Shown piece after piece: positions 1 through 11,592 of a DNA stretch of 64,000 nucleotides. The position numbers and the translations under genes are program-made. Below the pieces are notes generated by a model. It saw only the letters and a list, made by a program, of their open reading frames with translations, was not told the DNA's origin and ran no database searches. Source of the DNA: Lumbricus rubellus. Taxonomy: Eukaryota > Annelida > Clitellata > Crassiclitellata > Lumbricidae. Position 1 is the stretch's first letter, and each line of letters opens with the position of its first letter. The stretch is taken from assembly GCA_945859605.1 (NCBI GenBank), contig OX243820.1, positions 25,498,794-25,562,793 of the forward strand. The letters are read 5' to 3'.

Positions 1-403
1 GCGTCGCCTGTGTCACGATATAAAGGATCGAACAACTTACCTTTGTTTATTCGGAATTCCCTCTGTTTCACCATGTTTAAACGTAAACTTAAATGTCATT
101 TACCTTACGCTGTCTCCTATTAAACTACAAAATCATAATTCATATATCTGTCTGTTAGTGTGGTTCCATCGACAATGACAACTTTTGAAGTTGGTTCTTC
201 TATATTCTTCAACCCAGCATTTGGTGATACGACTTATAGGCCCTAGAGACTTTTTATCCAAGATATTTTCAAATTCCAAACGTATTTAGGACTGGCGCGA
301 ACCAGTTGAAGTTTTGATGATTGCGCATATTTGGCAATTTCTTACTAATGAATAATGAACTATTTTGATACTTAGTTTTAGCATAAAATTTGTCATGGTC
401 AGT

Positions 404-640
404 AAAACAATCAGTCAATCAATCATTCAATCAATCAGAATTTATATGTAGCTCTTTCAAGATGCCAACTCAGAGGTGCTCCCGGCCGAGATCAGGCGAA
501 AAACAGTCTTCAACCGTTTTTAAAACACTGAAAACAGTTTGAGAGGTGTCGAATAGTCACGTTCCAGGTTGTAGGACCAACGCATAGAAGAAACGGCTCT
601 GCATTGTCACGCTGTGAGTGAAAGTAACTATTGAGTCACC
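404..640 (-). mobile_element. LINE 3'-end remnant with (AATC)n flank
   Basis: Begins with a CAATCAATCATTCAATC tract and on the minus strand gives PFLLCVGPTTWNVTIRHL, a decayed form of the F-S-V-x-G-P-x-x-W-N-x-L-P motif found at the C-terminus of many LINE ORF2 proteins. A copy lies at 60904-61140 in the duplicate. Heavily degraded. Confidence 0.45.
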
Positions 641-3169
641 ATAGACAGCAGAGCGCAGTGCGCGGCGCCCTATGCAAATGAAAAGAGGGAGGCAGACCTC
701 ACGCAGATAAAACGGTGATCAGCATGATAAGAGATGCAAAAGATGCAGTCCTTAATAAAATGCTCTGCGGGAAAGGAAAGGCTTAACAGTAAAGTACCAA
801 GTCAAGCTGCTACTGCAAGTTGCTTAGTTGGTAGTGCCGCTAAATGTTTAAGACTTCCGAATGTGGCGTGTGCTCGTTGTCGTAAAGAGAAGTAGGTTGA
901 GAGCTCCTAAATTTGGCATGCCACCACAACAATTCTGAAATTATGTTGGAGAAGGTCTTAGGTCTGTATGATGCATCCAAGTTTTCCAATATGGAGCAAT
1001 CAAGTCACTTTAAATTATAGATCAGGCATCCTTTTCCACATCCACAGAAGATGAGCAGATGACGACCAGATCCCATGGAAGGACGAGGTTATTGAGTTTG
1101 CGGTGATGACTACTAATGAGCTTCTTGAGCTACCTGCCATTTTTCTCGGTGACATTGAGCCACATGACTATGTTTCCGGTATCCACCAGCTGTGCGTCGG
1201 ATGTTATGATGGTCAGAGCTATTTACACATTTAAAATCTGGATATTCCTCTCACAACATGAACTTCGACACGGTCTGCGGCCAGTATCAACGAAATCACA
1301 GAAGTCTCGTGTCTTTCGTGTGGCAAACAATCTGGGAGCATATGAAAGAAGTATCACTCTTTGTGACTATTCTATAATACCAAGTAGGCCTACTGTTTCC
1401 AGAGCGCAGCATCGACAGTAACCCCCAAATGACCTGAATTTTCTCTCCGTGCTCTCCACCGACAAGAACAGCAATGTTGCTAAGGATGCCACTAAATTCT
1501 TGTCATACACGTTTAGTTTTCTCGCGACCCACAGGTTGAGAACCGCTGGTCTAAATGATATGCGACCATTCAATTACTTCTTCATATCTAGATAGTTTAT
1601 TTCTCTACAGTGTCTGGCAGGAGACATTAGGGTATGATAATGATGCTCCATGTGTAGGTGATGTCAAATCATCGCTCTTGTGCGGTGCATATGCATAGTC
1701 TTAAATTCTTCTTAAGCCAGCGACATCTTGCTTGTGTAACACTGGGAACCAAATGATGGTCGGCTAGATTGTTGCACATTGTCAGTCACCACAGCCACTT
1801 AGTGTCTCTTCGCCTGATGTCAACGATGTTTACAGGTTTACGCAATGCAAAACCCCAACAGAAGTTGTGTTGTAGAAGGTTATAATGCCAAACGTAGGCT
1901 AACGCTGACCACGCTGACCGAAAAGGACAATTTATTTATTTTTACGTGTGCTGTACTTTCCCGAGTCATCACACACGAACTCCAGATTTTTCTGTCTGCC
2001 TGGATGTTGATCGTCTGCGTCGAGTATGTATACCGTCACCGTCTCAAGTGAGGTCATCTTTTGCAAATGTGATGAGACAAAGAACCAGTTTCTTCTCGCA
2101 AGACAGCTTTCCATCGACGACTACCACCTCACCACTCAACCTTGTAAAATATATTGGTACGAAGAAACAGTCAGTCGTCAATGATTCTAACCGCGTTCAG
2201 CATTTATTAATATTGTACATCCATTAATGTCCAGCAACTTTTGAAAGTGTAACAGATATTTTTACATAGTGTCTTGCTATGTGCTTCACGATAAATGATG
2301 GCTAAATGAAATTCCAGTTAGCCCTATTGGTTATTTAGGTTTGGTCTACATGTACATGTGGATGACATGCCTTCGTGTTGTGCGATTTATGCTGGCTTAA
2401 ATATAATTTTTAGACCTATCAATCATTATTAATGCCGCTACTTTTTTCAAACTATGCAGATATGTTGGTCTCTGGTTTTCCATGCCATTGCAAAAATAAA
2501 CTTGTAATTATATGGTAGAAGTTAGACTGCTATAGGGCCTAATAGCAATAGAAACTAAAGCAATAGAATAAACAAATTACAATGACCAATACGGTAAACG
2601 TAACAAAATAAAACAATCATAGTGATTTAGATTTATTGATCCTGCTTTGCTTCAAACTATGCTAAATATGTTGGTGTCTAGCTTTCCATTCCACTGATAC
2701 ATAAACTTACAATGTAGTCCATAATGGACAGTAGAAGTTAGAATGTTATAATAACAATATAATAGGAAAACAATTAGCCTAAATAATATTTTTACAGTTT
2801 TGTGACCAATACGGTAAATCTTACGGTGAGTGTTCCGAGTTGCTGGTTCAATGTGATGCAAAGAAAATCATCGTTTGGCAGGAAACCGGCTTCAAATTTT
2901 ACTACGCGACGTATGTGACATGTCATCACATAGGCCTAGGCTATATAAAAGTAGGCTATATATACTGACAGGCTACTGCACTTATTTTGATGAGCTGCCA
3001 AATTGCAAAGGCTTAACCTTCGAACACAGACACGTGCTAAGACCCGACATCCTAAAATAGAACTACAGAGGATATCTTTCGAAACCTCTAAGGTAGTAAG
3101 AAGTAGAAGAACCTTACATATCGCTTGATTTGCGCAAAGCTTGCTGCTGTCTTGCGCTTAATTGATTCA

Positions 3170-3430
3170 TTCATTCGGACATTTATATAGCGCTCCTTCT
3201 AGTTAAAAAAGTACTCAGATTCGCTCCCGACTACAGCGAGCCCAAAAAGAACAGTTTTAAGTTTAGTAAGGAACGATCCTGGTAGAGTGCCAGCTTAAAA
3301 AGAAGGCCATTCCAGACCAATGAACTTTGCCTGATGTAGAACATAAGGCAATAAAGCAAATTGCGATTAAGAACGATAACTACCATCAATGTATACAAAC
3401 AGCATCGAGACCAATGCCACACGATGACGG
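3170..3430 (-). mobile_element. LINE 3'-end remnant (ATTC tail, TATATAGCGC)
   Basis: Starts with ATTCATTCATTC and TATATAGCGCTCC, as do the related fragments at 19895 and 42217. The minus strand reads RQSSLVWNGLLFKLALYQD followed by LKLFFLGSL, fitting the decayed end of a reverse-transcriptase protein. A partial copy at 63890-64000 runs off the window. Confidence 0.5.
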
Positions 3431-3730
3431 ATATTTATATTATAGGCTAATTGGAATTGATTGGAATACCTTAGGCTACTAAGTTTTGTTGCATATAGAG
3501 TGCGAATCAGAGTTTCATCTAATACACTAGTCTTACCGTGTAAATACCTCGAGCAAATCCTTCATTCATAAATTCTAAGCGCCATCGATTGATGCTTTTC
3601 ATTAGAAAGAGGAGCTTAATACAAATTTAATGCGATCTGATAATAATCATGACTTTAAAAAGTCTTTGCAGTAATGATAAAGTAGACAACATATGCGTTA
3701 TTCATGTTATGCGTTGAAATGGTGGCATGC

Positions 3731-3898
3731 AGAGAGGGAAGAAGAAAATAAGGGCGGCCAAGAAAAAGGTGGTTGGACGAGGTTCACGAAACAACAGGAA
3801 TGAATCTGGAACAGCTAAGAGAAGCGACATCAGAAAGAAAGCAATGGAAAAGGCTGGCCTTGTCGATCGCTAGAGTTCAACGAACTGACAGCACATGA
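3731..3898 (+). mobile_element. LINE ORF2 C-terminus, fragment 1
   Basis: Plus-strand frame with GRPRKRWLDEVHETTGMNL, then LREATSERKQWKRLALS, ending in TGA at 3896. This pattern (basic GRPR, WLDDV, then REA..DR..W) is characteristic of the extreme C-terminus of non-LTR retrotransposon ORF2 proteins. One in-frame stop at 3749 shows decay. It is followed at once by a second, different fragment. Confidence 0.7.
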
Positions 3899-3930
3899 GA
3901 CAACAAAACGATAGCAACGAAAGCAGCATC

Positions 3931-4101
3931 ATGACGGGTTTTGTGGAGGGGAACCGAGGACGAGGTAGGCCGAGGATATCTTGGATCGACAACGTCCTGA
4001 ACTGGACAGGACTTGTAGGCTCTGACTTAATGACAAGGGACAGAAGACTCTGGGCATTAAAGGTCCATTCGTCGCGATGCGACGATGGTGACATGATATG
4101 A
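3931..4101 (+). mobile_element. LINE ORF2 C-terminus, fragment 2
   Basis: Frame with EGNRGRGRPRISWIDNVLNW, TGL, MTRDRRLWALKVHSSRCDDG, ending TGA. It matches another well-known version of the non-LTR ORF2 tail (RGRGRPRxxWxDNxxxWTGL ... DRxxW). The 3' side carries TGACATGACAT-like short repeats, consistent with the simple tail of such elements. The 3' end near 19195-19230 has the same CGACGATGGxGxxATGACATGAC signature. Confidence 0.72.
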
Positions 4102-5420
4102 CATGACATACCTGTCTTGGTTGTTGGTGTGTCCTCTTTGGTCTCCAATGAGTATGTGGTTTGTATATTGTTTGTTGATAAAAGGGCAGTTGTCTCGATT
4201 GTTGTTGGGATTTCTATTTTAATAGAAAAAATTAAATGGCATTAAACACGAACAGTCATTTGCAATTTTTTCAACTGCTGTAGCGACTAAGTTAGGCTGC
4301 TTTGATTGCAAACAATCAACAATAAGCAACCGTCTATTCAGACAGGCATATCAAATGAATATCAGCATAGCAGGGCCGGTGTCGCTTGACAGAGTCTCCC
4401 TCTAAAAGTCTCCCGGGAGACGTTATTTCTAAACAGATTTTCTCAGCGGATCTGTTCCAGAATGAATTCACCCCCGAGCTATACAGATTAATTATGCTAA
4501 TGTATGCAAGGATAAAGTGCTGGAGACTAGATTCTGTAATAAAATCCCTGGGGAAGAAAATATTTCCTTCGTCGACGAAATACCACCCCCCCCTCCGCTC
4601 AGCGTGAAATTCGCTACAGTCGCGTAAAATTTAGATTACATTGCTAAATTATTTAACAAAAAATACGTACTTTTACATTATAAAATTTCTTCCAATACAG
4701 ATTTTCAGCCAGGATGAGACTCTGTTTCAGACTGTTTGGGTGCAAACTTTGTATCCAAGGCGGGGAAACTTTAAATTGTGACACCGGAGTATCTTTGATG
4801 CTTAATTGTACCACACGAGTACGGGCTTCATGTATTTGATTCCTAATTAAATAAATTAGAGATACACACAAGGATAAAGAGACGGACAAAGACACAGACA
4901 TATAGGCATAAGGACAAGTAGACGGACAAATAATTTGTCCGTCTACTTGTCCAATTATTGACTGACAGTTGGTGCGCACGCCTGTGCTTTCATTGACATG
5001 TTACGTGACAACTTGAGGTCTTCCTATTGGCCAGTATGTGTGGCTGAGGTAGAAGCAGCACTCTATCCTTGCATAAATTAGCATAATTAATTAGCGCGGC
5101 TGAAGTAGAAGCTGCACTCTGCCCACTACTGTCACTACATGTCGCTATTTCATTTAGTCGTTACTTTAAGAAATAATAGGGTATGTTTAGACAGGTGCAA
5201 GCCTAAATTAATAACTTTGCCTGACTACCCGTCACCATGTTCGTAAAAGTCGTTGGACCTCTGCGCATTTTCCCTCTCCCTCTCGGTCCGTCGTAATGTC
5301 AGCGGTCTATAATTATGTTTGTCACACTGGCCTTCAGTAACTAGCCTAGTGTTCAGGCGCACGAGCTGAAGCATATCGAAAAATGCAAGCAAAACCATAG
5401 ATAATAAGTGGCCTATTCAC
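4102..5420. other. Spacer without recognised gene
   Basis: No exon of the local family. It holds a near-perfect hairpin at 4912-4952 and only short chance ORFs. The 108-codon minus ORF at 4653-4979 is low-complexity (Ser/Leu/Val repeats over the hairpin) and not credible. Confidence 0.5.
4912..4952. repeat. Perfect 20-bp inverted repeat, 1-nt spacer
   Basis: The left arm begins GGACAAGTAGACGGAC and the right arm ends GTCCGTCTACTTGTCC. The two 20-bp arms are fully complementary with a single base between them. Similar GACGGACAAAGACACAGAC words lie just upstream, so it may be part of a decayed repeat. Confidence 0.85.
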
Positions 5421-5528
5421 CTGTTTCGCAGAACTCTCCGGTGTACTGAGGCAGACAGACGCAGAATGTCGCGTTATTTTCTAAACACGTTCCGTTGTTG
5501 AGGCAAGGTGATTTAGTTTCACAGAAAG
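5421..5528 (-). CDS. EGF-like exon, leftmost coding exon seen
   Basis: A 108-nt phase 1-1 exon, acceptor ACTTTTGCAG, donor GTGAAT. Reads FCETKSPC, LNNGTC, LENNATFC, VC, LPQYTGEFC, ET. It fills the slot of the seven-cysteine exons of units 2 and 3 but has the standard six cysteines and ends two to three codons earlier. No terminal exon with a stop codon was found to its left. Confidence 0.85.
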
Positions 5529-5689
5529 CTGCAAAAGTGTTCAAGAACCGTAGCTTAGTATAAAAAATGTGTGGATCCACTTAACAAAACATGAACCTAA
5601 TAGTCATTTTGCAAAGCTGTCACTGGACTATTTTTCTAGAGCAAATACGTAGACTGGACTCCGCACGAACATAATATGTTCATTCGAAG

Positions 5690-5723
5690 ACAATAAACAC
5701 ATAAATTATTATGTGTTTATTGT
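5690..5723. repeat. 15-bp perfect inverted repeat
   Basis: ACAATAAACACATAA and its exact complement are separated by ATTA. It lies in the intron between the EGF exon at 5421 and the GBLa exon at 6224. Confidence 0.8.
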
Positions 5724-6223
5724 GCCACTGTGTTATGCAACAATCGGGCTGCAATAAAGCTTTCTTAATCCGTATCTAGTTGCACATTGCGCTCCAGGCG
5801 TGATTAATTCCGTTATCGCCGTCCACTGTCAACAGCATAGTCAGCTCTTAAGATAGCGTCAAGAGATACCGTTATTTAAATTAAGCTTATATGAAACGTT
5901 ACAGTTCAAGAGAGTCTGCAATCTTGTAGCCCAACCATGTGACAGAATGCCTATTTTCATTACTATAAATCGATTTGCAGTGACGAAAGAGGGTGGATTT
6001 AGCTAACGATTTGTAATAGTCTAAAATCTGTATGTACCGTGCTGTAACAGACGTGCATGATCACACGCTTGTCCTCTAGTCTAATGTCCTACCAAGCGCT
6101 TTAATCAGAACTAGGTTTAGATTTTCTTCTAGGCTAACCGACAAATTGGAAACTATATATTATAGGATACAATATTCAAATCGCCTTTAATGACTAACTC
6201 AAAATAGTAACAAAATTACTCAC

Positions 6224-6673
6224 GCAAATAACCTCTGCAGTATACGGTGAGGTCGGAAGACGGATTGTCGGTCCATATCCAATGAGCATTTGGATTTACG
6301 TCTACTATGTTCTGCATTTGAGGACAGCCCGTATGACCCTGGGCATTACTTCCATACTCGACGGCATTAGACCAACCGGAATCATCGTACCCGAGATGAG
6401 TCCAGTCTGTGTTACCACCGTTATCTGTCGAACATTTCCAGTTGCTGTTCGTCAAAGCGTATGCCTCAAAGATCGATGCTAAGACCCCTCCGCAAAGTGG
6501 TTCAGTGCTGCTGTCGGCCTTCAGTGCAATTAAACGACCCATCGATGGCACTTCTATGTAATCGGATTGCTTCCAATTATTACCATTCACCATTGACTGC
6601 TGCTGCACACCATCTATGTACAGCTCAACCAATTGTTCGTTTGCCGTGATTACTAGGGTTTCATTGTACAACT
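6224..6673 (-). CDS. GBLa exon of unit 1
   Basis: Exon of 450 nt (150 codons), phase 1-1, acceptor ACAATTGTAG, donor GTGAGT. Motifs: LYNETLVITANEQLVELYIDG, NNWKQSDYIEV, RLIALKADSSTEPLCGGVLAS, SNWKC, DWTHLGYDDSGWSNAVEYGSNAQG, AHWIWTDN and VYCRGYL. Although unit 1 pairs with unit 2 elsewhere, this exon is closer to the unit 3 copy (shared ADSST, GGNTDWTHLGY and NPSSDLTVYC), which points to exchange between units. Confidence 0.87.
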
Positions 6674-7020
6674 CTACAATTGTAATAAACAGAATTCCAC
6701 GATTGTTCCCATACATGTATGTTATATTAACTTAAGCAAACTGTGTTCGTTTATTATCAAGGCTACATCGAACGTAGGCCCCTAAGAGAAAACTTTGAGC
6801 TCGATTTTCTCCTTTGTTGTGATTCTACAAGTTGCAGAATCGAACGAATATAATTTCAGTTATGTTCAGTTAGAAAAAATATATTTTCATTGTGTAAAAA
6901 GTATTTTGAAGCAGAATAACTGTAGAATATAACTGAAAAAAAGAGTCAAAAACGATAAATGACGGCTTTTGAGAACCACTGACACATCTGTGCAGAAACT
7001 TGATAATCAGCTCACTCTAC

Positions 7021-7128
7021 CTGTCTCGCATTGCGTGCCGGTGAATTGTGGTGAACAGTCGCAGAATCTAACATCGTTTTTCAAGCATGTTCCGTTGTTC
7101 AAACACGGAGAGGAATTCTCGCAAAATG
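7021..7128 (-). CDS. EGF-like exon between GBLb and GBLa, unit 1
   Basis: A 108-nt phase 1-1 exon, acceptor ATACTGTCAG, donor GTAGAG. Encodes FCENSSPC, LNNGTC, LKNDVRFC, DC, SPQFTGTQC, ET. It is intact and nearly identical to the exons in the same slot of units 2 and 3. Confidence 0.87.
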
Positions 7129-7609
7129 CTGACAGTATAAATAATTTTTGCAAATTAAAAACATGCATCAAAACATAGCATAAAGAAGAACGGAGATCTG
7201 TAATTATTAGGCTTCACATGAAAACGAGATAATTAAAGATAAGAATTTATTCCGAGTGAATTCTTGAAGAGTGAGAATGCATAATTTAGACAATACGTCT
7301 CCATGTGAGCAGCAATAAACTTTAAAGGTAGCCTATATAGGTTAAATGTCAACTAATTTCATGACAACATAATAGGCCTACTGAAACTTCAATAATGCCA
7401 TGTGAGCATGACTTTAACTACATACATGTAGGCCTAATTGGAGACTTTCAGATCGGTCTAAGATAGTATAAGCTTAATAATAATTATACAGAACACAAGA
7501 GCGGGTAATGACATAGGTCCCACATTAACATCAAATGGTATATAAATCTGGATGAATTTGTCATCTTTTTTAAAATCGTATTTGAGAACATACAGCGACA
7601 TGCACTCAC

Positions 7610-8047
7610 GTAGATAACCTCGACAGAAAGCGACCACCTGAGATAAGTTGTCGATCCAGATCCACTTAGCATCCGAACTGATGTTTGCGATGAATTGTTG
7701 TTGTTGATCGCAATTACTGTGACCCCCATTACTACCATACTCGACTGCATTTGGCCAACTGGAGTCATCAAATCCCAGATTTGTCCAACTTACATCATCA
7801 TATGTCACACATTTCCACTCATTGTTTGTAAGAAAAGAACCGTCAAACACAGAAGCCAATATACCGCTACATTGTGAATAAGCTAAGTTAGCCGCCCTCA
7901 GCGCAATTAGTCGATTGTTCGTCTGTAGCTGTATGTAGTCTGGCACATTCCAAGTGAGTGCATTTGTCAATGTTTGATGTTGGCCATCGATGTACAGTTC
8001 CGTCAATCGTTCATAGGCTGTGACGACAAGAGTTTTGTTTTGCAGTT
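7610..8047 (-). CDS. GBLb exon of unit 1
   Basis: Exon of 438 nt (146 codons), phase 1-1, acceptor TTCGTTGCAG, donor GTGAGT. Same motif series as the unit 2 copy: LQNKTLVVTAYERLTELYIDG, RLIALRAANLAYSQCSGILAS, NEWKC, LGFDDSSWPNAVEYGSNG, AKWIWID, then AFCRGYL. The longer open frame on both sides (7458-8171) runs into flanking intron; the splice sites and phase decide the exon limits. Confidence 0.87.
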
Positions 8048-9198
8048 CTGCAACGAATATTTGAAGAACAAAACTAATCTGGTATAGAATGGAACTTGAT
8101 AAAAAAAAGTTTTGTATTCGCTCTGCGTTAAATAATATTAATGTTGACATTAGGCCTACAATTATAGCCATTGGCCAACACTCAACACAAACAAAATAAT
8201 AATAATAATACAGATCGAGACCTTGATGAGAATTCTGCCCATGACTAAAATGTTTTAAAGTTAACTGTGAACAAAGACCTCAACACTAGGCAAGACATGC
8301 TTGGATGGATATATTCACCATTTACTGGCTCATGCGCATGCTCATGCACATATTTAAATACATATGTGGCATCCATTGCTGACAGCTGAGATCCTATATA
8401 ATATAGTTCCATACGATGGCCATGTAGCTTTTAAAGTTGTAGGCCTATTAATGGTCTTTCTGTGGACGGTATATAAACAAAATGTAATCTGTGCTCTCCA
8501 TAAATTTGTCGATACCTCAGCAATACAGTCTCAAGTATTCACGAATCTCAGGCAACTAAATAATTCTAAATTTTCCAAGGATAAGTGTCAGCTGTTGACT
8601 CTAATGCAATGTAGGCCTATTAGGTAAAGGTCTACACAAATATCGGGCGTGGAACAGCTAAGAAAATATCGCCAGACAAGCTTGTTAGAAGATTGTTAGA
8701 TCTAATGCGAGCCACATCTTATAGGCCTACACAAATATTTACCTTTGATATAATTTCCTCTAGTTTCCTGTTTGCAGAAAAACAATCTCAGGCTTAGTAG
8801 AACAAGAATATTGAAACTTGTATTAAACATTTTGTATGCGGATAGACATATCACCAGGCAATAATTAATAATTATTGTGAAAACAGGTAGTCAGTGTGTG
8901 TGTTATAAACTTATGACATGCAAAGGGCAGGTTGCTTTGAGATGGCAGTGATAAGCCAAAGTCACGGTCTTTTCAATCTGAATGCAGTTCGACAGAGTGA
9001 AGCCTTATCTCTGGCTTCTTTTATCATTCATAGTCAGCACACTGTCACCGATAAGCAGTGTTTCAACTTTCGAGTTGTCTGTAGTGGTAGCTTATAATCG
9101 ATTTGTGATAAATTAGCTCCTTTTGAACACGGTTTATCCACAATAACCATTAGGCCCTATGTGATTTAGGATCCAAAACTCGCAATGATTTAATATGA
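8048..9198. other. Spacer duplicated in unit 2
   Basis: Upstream of the GBLb exon; matches 30829-31937 with about 1-3% differences and a 40-bp deletion in unit 2 between ACTAGGC and ACTGGC words. An 87-codon plus ORF (8364-8627) is open in both copies but shows no known motif and simply reflects the duplication. Confidence 0.5.
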
Positions 9199-9620
9199 TT
9201 AGGGCAGTCCCAAAGTCACGGTCAAAAAGTTAAAAAATCACGGCATACTTTTGCAAAAAATCTAAAAATTCACGGCACCGTGATTTTTCACATTTTCAGC
9301 ACTTGTTTTGTAAAAACACGTTAAAATCGTTGCATAAACGAATATTTATGAATGAGTCTTCACTTGTCAGCGACGTCGTTCACTCCCCAAAACAGAAGTT
9401 CTTAAATTAATTTAATGGTTCCGCCCTGTTTTTGGTCGTCGGCGCCATTTCTGCCGTGTTTCGCAACCATTTTAACGTCTTTTACAAACACAGGGCTGAA
9501 AATGTGAAAAATCACGGTAGGCTAAATCACGGAAAAATTCACGGCAAACGGCGAAATTCATGGCAACCGGCGAAATTCACGGTTTCCTTGATTTCCGTCA
9601 ATTCGTGATTTAGGGACTGC
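9199..9620. mobile_element. MITE rich in CACGG repeats, unit 1
   Basis: The left end is TTAGGGCAGTCCC. The right end lost its last bases in a deletion. About ten AATTCACGG/AATCACGG words lie inside, facing both ways. The intact sister is at 31938-32362. No coding capacity. Confidence 0.65.
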
Positions 9621-10649
9621 AACAATTTAAGACGCAACAAAGTTAACCCATTAGTGCCTGACTTTTTGCTTTTCATTAAAGTGTGAAAAGAGTGTCATTT
9701 CTACCTAATGAAAATCAGTGTCAAACACCATTCAGCCTAAAATTTGTTTTTCCAATTTATTAGCAAATTTCTAGGCTGACATTAATCAACTGTGAAGGTT
9801 TCATAAATATTTCATATAGGCCTAATTATATTAATCTTGAAAATAAGCGTAGGGCCTAGGCCTGCCTATACCTAAATGAATCAAGTTGCATAAAGAAAAC
9901 TCATTGTCTGAGAAAAAATTATGAAAAATTTCAAATAGTCTAATCAAGGAAAACTGTCAACTTTATGGCTTTTGTGCCTTGCTTTTAGACAGCAGCAACC
10001 TCAGCGACACTGCATTCCTCTAGACTCAAAGAATTGATTTATTCTATCCACGTGAAACCTGATGGCAATAGATTCTAAACAGCTTTTTGGCAACAAGGAG
10101 GAGCCCTGGACTTGGGCGCCATTTCGTCGCTGATTCCTTAAGCTCTCTTCTGGCACACATTTGCTCAGCTGAAGTTGCACTTGTATTTAAATCCTAACCT
10201 AACTATCTATCTGTAGCCTACTCTTTTTCCGTGTGCTAGACCCGTATATCGTGGCAGAACGACGTACTGATTTCGGCCATATAACGTCTTGTTGGCCTAC
10301 ACCCTACACGTACCGAATGTTCAAAAGAAAACTCCGTGGCTATTATTTTATCGGTTGTAGATTTCTGTAACCTGTCATAACTTCCTTTCTTATTTACTGT
10401 CCACTGTGTATCAATAAGTGGTCATAATTATTATGCTCGACGCAGACATCCATTGTGTTCAATGTTTAAGATTTAGTTAACTAGTAAGCTCTTCGATTAT
10501 TACCATTATAACATATTCTCCTGACGACCAATTGTTTTGTTTTTCATGCGCACGGGTAGGCTAACCCTATAAGCAGGACGACATTCCCTTAATGGTTTAT
10601 CTTTAACTCAATTAGCTTATTTTTTACCAAGTCCCATAATTGATTTTTT
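9621..10649. other. Spacer duplicated in unit 2
   Basis: Matches about 32790-33830. It includes, near 10250-10380, a plus frame YTYRMFKRKLRGY that may be the end of a decayed LINE protein. Nothing else recognised. Confidence 0.4.
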
Positions 10650-11367
10650 GGCAATCCTGTCAACGGCGGTGTTAAATTATTTCACACTCAGATTCAGATA
10701 TGTTCGCCGATGACTCTACTTTGTGATGTGGTGGTGGTGGTGGTACCACCACCACACCCACCACCACCATTACAACCACCACCACACCCACCACCACCAC
10801 CACCATCACACCCTCCACTACCACCATTACCACCACCACCGACACCCCCACCACCTCCACCACCATCACCACCACATCCACCACGACCACGCCCACCACC
10901 ACCAACACCATTACCACCATCACCACACCCACCACCATTACCACCGGCACCACACCCACCACCATCATTACCACCACCACACCCACCATCACCACCACAA
11001 CCACCACCACCATTACCACCACAATTTTAGCAAGAGTCATCGTCGTGGTGGGTGTGGTGGTGGTGGTAATGGGTGTGGTGATGGTGGTTGGTGTGGTGGT
11101 GGTAATTACCATTACCACCACCATTACCACCACCACCGCATCACAAAGTAGAGTCATCGGCGAGCCACCACCATTACCACCACGACCGCATCACAAAGTA
11201 GAGTCATCGTCGTGGTGGTGATGGTGTGGTGGTGGTAATGGTGGTGGTGGTGGGTGTGGTGGTGGTGGTGGTACCACAACCACCACCGCATCACAAAGTA
11301 GAGTCATCGACGAACATATCTGAATCTGAGTGTGAAATAATTTAACACCGCCGTTGACAGGATTGCC
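10650..11367. mobile_element. Foldback element with CCACCA / GGTGGT arms, unit 1
   Basis: Ends are inverted repeats of about 80 bp starting GGCAATCCTGTCAACGG, flanked by GATTTTTT on both sides. Inside are several copies of GATGACTCTACTTTGTGATG in both directions and a ~300-bp CCACCA-rich arm facing GGTGGT-rich arms, so one strand can fold on itself almost completely. Long inverted ends and an 8-9 bp target duplication fit a Mutator-like or foldback class. The Val/Met-rich or His-rich frames here are translations of the repeat and are not genes. Confidence 0.75.
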
Positions 11368-11379
11368 GATTTTTTTTAA

Positions 11380-11592
11380 TGTTTACTTGTTATAGCGCCC
11401 CTTCAAGCTCTCTCTCTCTCTTCTCAGAAGCGCTCCCGAATGCAGAGCGGACACTGCATAGGAGTTTCACCCCGAAGCGCTGAGCAATTGTGAGTGAAGG
11501 ACTTGCCCAAGGTCCTTAGGCGGCGAAGTGGATTCGAACCTCAAACGTTCCGGCTCCAAGGCAACGACGCCACCACTACACCACCACGCCCC
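11380..11592 (-). mobile_element. tRNA-derived SINE, unit 1
   Basis: On the minus strand it starts GGGGCGTGGTGGTGTAGTGG, with a box A-like TGGTGTAGTGG and a perfect box B GGTTCGAATCC, followed by a SINE body ending GCGCTATAACAAGTAAAC. The internal polymerase III promoter is intact. A (CT)n stretch interrupts the tail. Confidence 0.8.

Larger units (their letters stand above)
1..4101. repeat. Spacer block R', left copy
   Basis: Non-coding spacer duplicated at 60501-64000, with about 97-98% identity by eye over 3.5 kb (the partner runs out at the window edge). From about 1.8 kb on it is also a diverged homologue of the R blocks at 20.1-21.9 kb and 42.4-44.2 kb (shared TCAACGATG, CATCGATTGATGCTTTT and other tracts). 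It contains LINE 3' fragments near 0.4-0.64, 3.2-3.4 and 3.73-4.10 kb. No exon of the EGF/GBL family was found in it. Confidence 0.8.

Noticed and set aside
4653..4979. 108-codon minus ORF
   Set aside because: Runs through the hairpin and SVSLSVSLSL-type low complexity; no motif.
8364..8627. 87-codon plus ORF, copy at 31121
   Set aside because: Copies differ at random positions, the unit 1 copy gained an AGGCCT insertion near the end, and no motif is present.
10672..11157. Val/Met-, Pro- or His-rich ORFs up to 161 codons over the trinucleotide arrays (also 33856-34287)
   Set aside because: They arise in several frames on both strands from the CCACCA/GGTGGT repeat, change length between the two copies, and have no non-repeat protein sequence.
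11380..11592. Functional tRNA gene suggested by box A and box B
   Set aside because: No cloverleaf or anticodon stem can be completed and the sequence continues into a SINE body that recurs five times.
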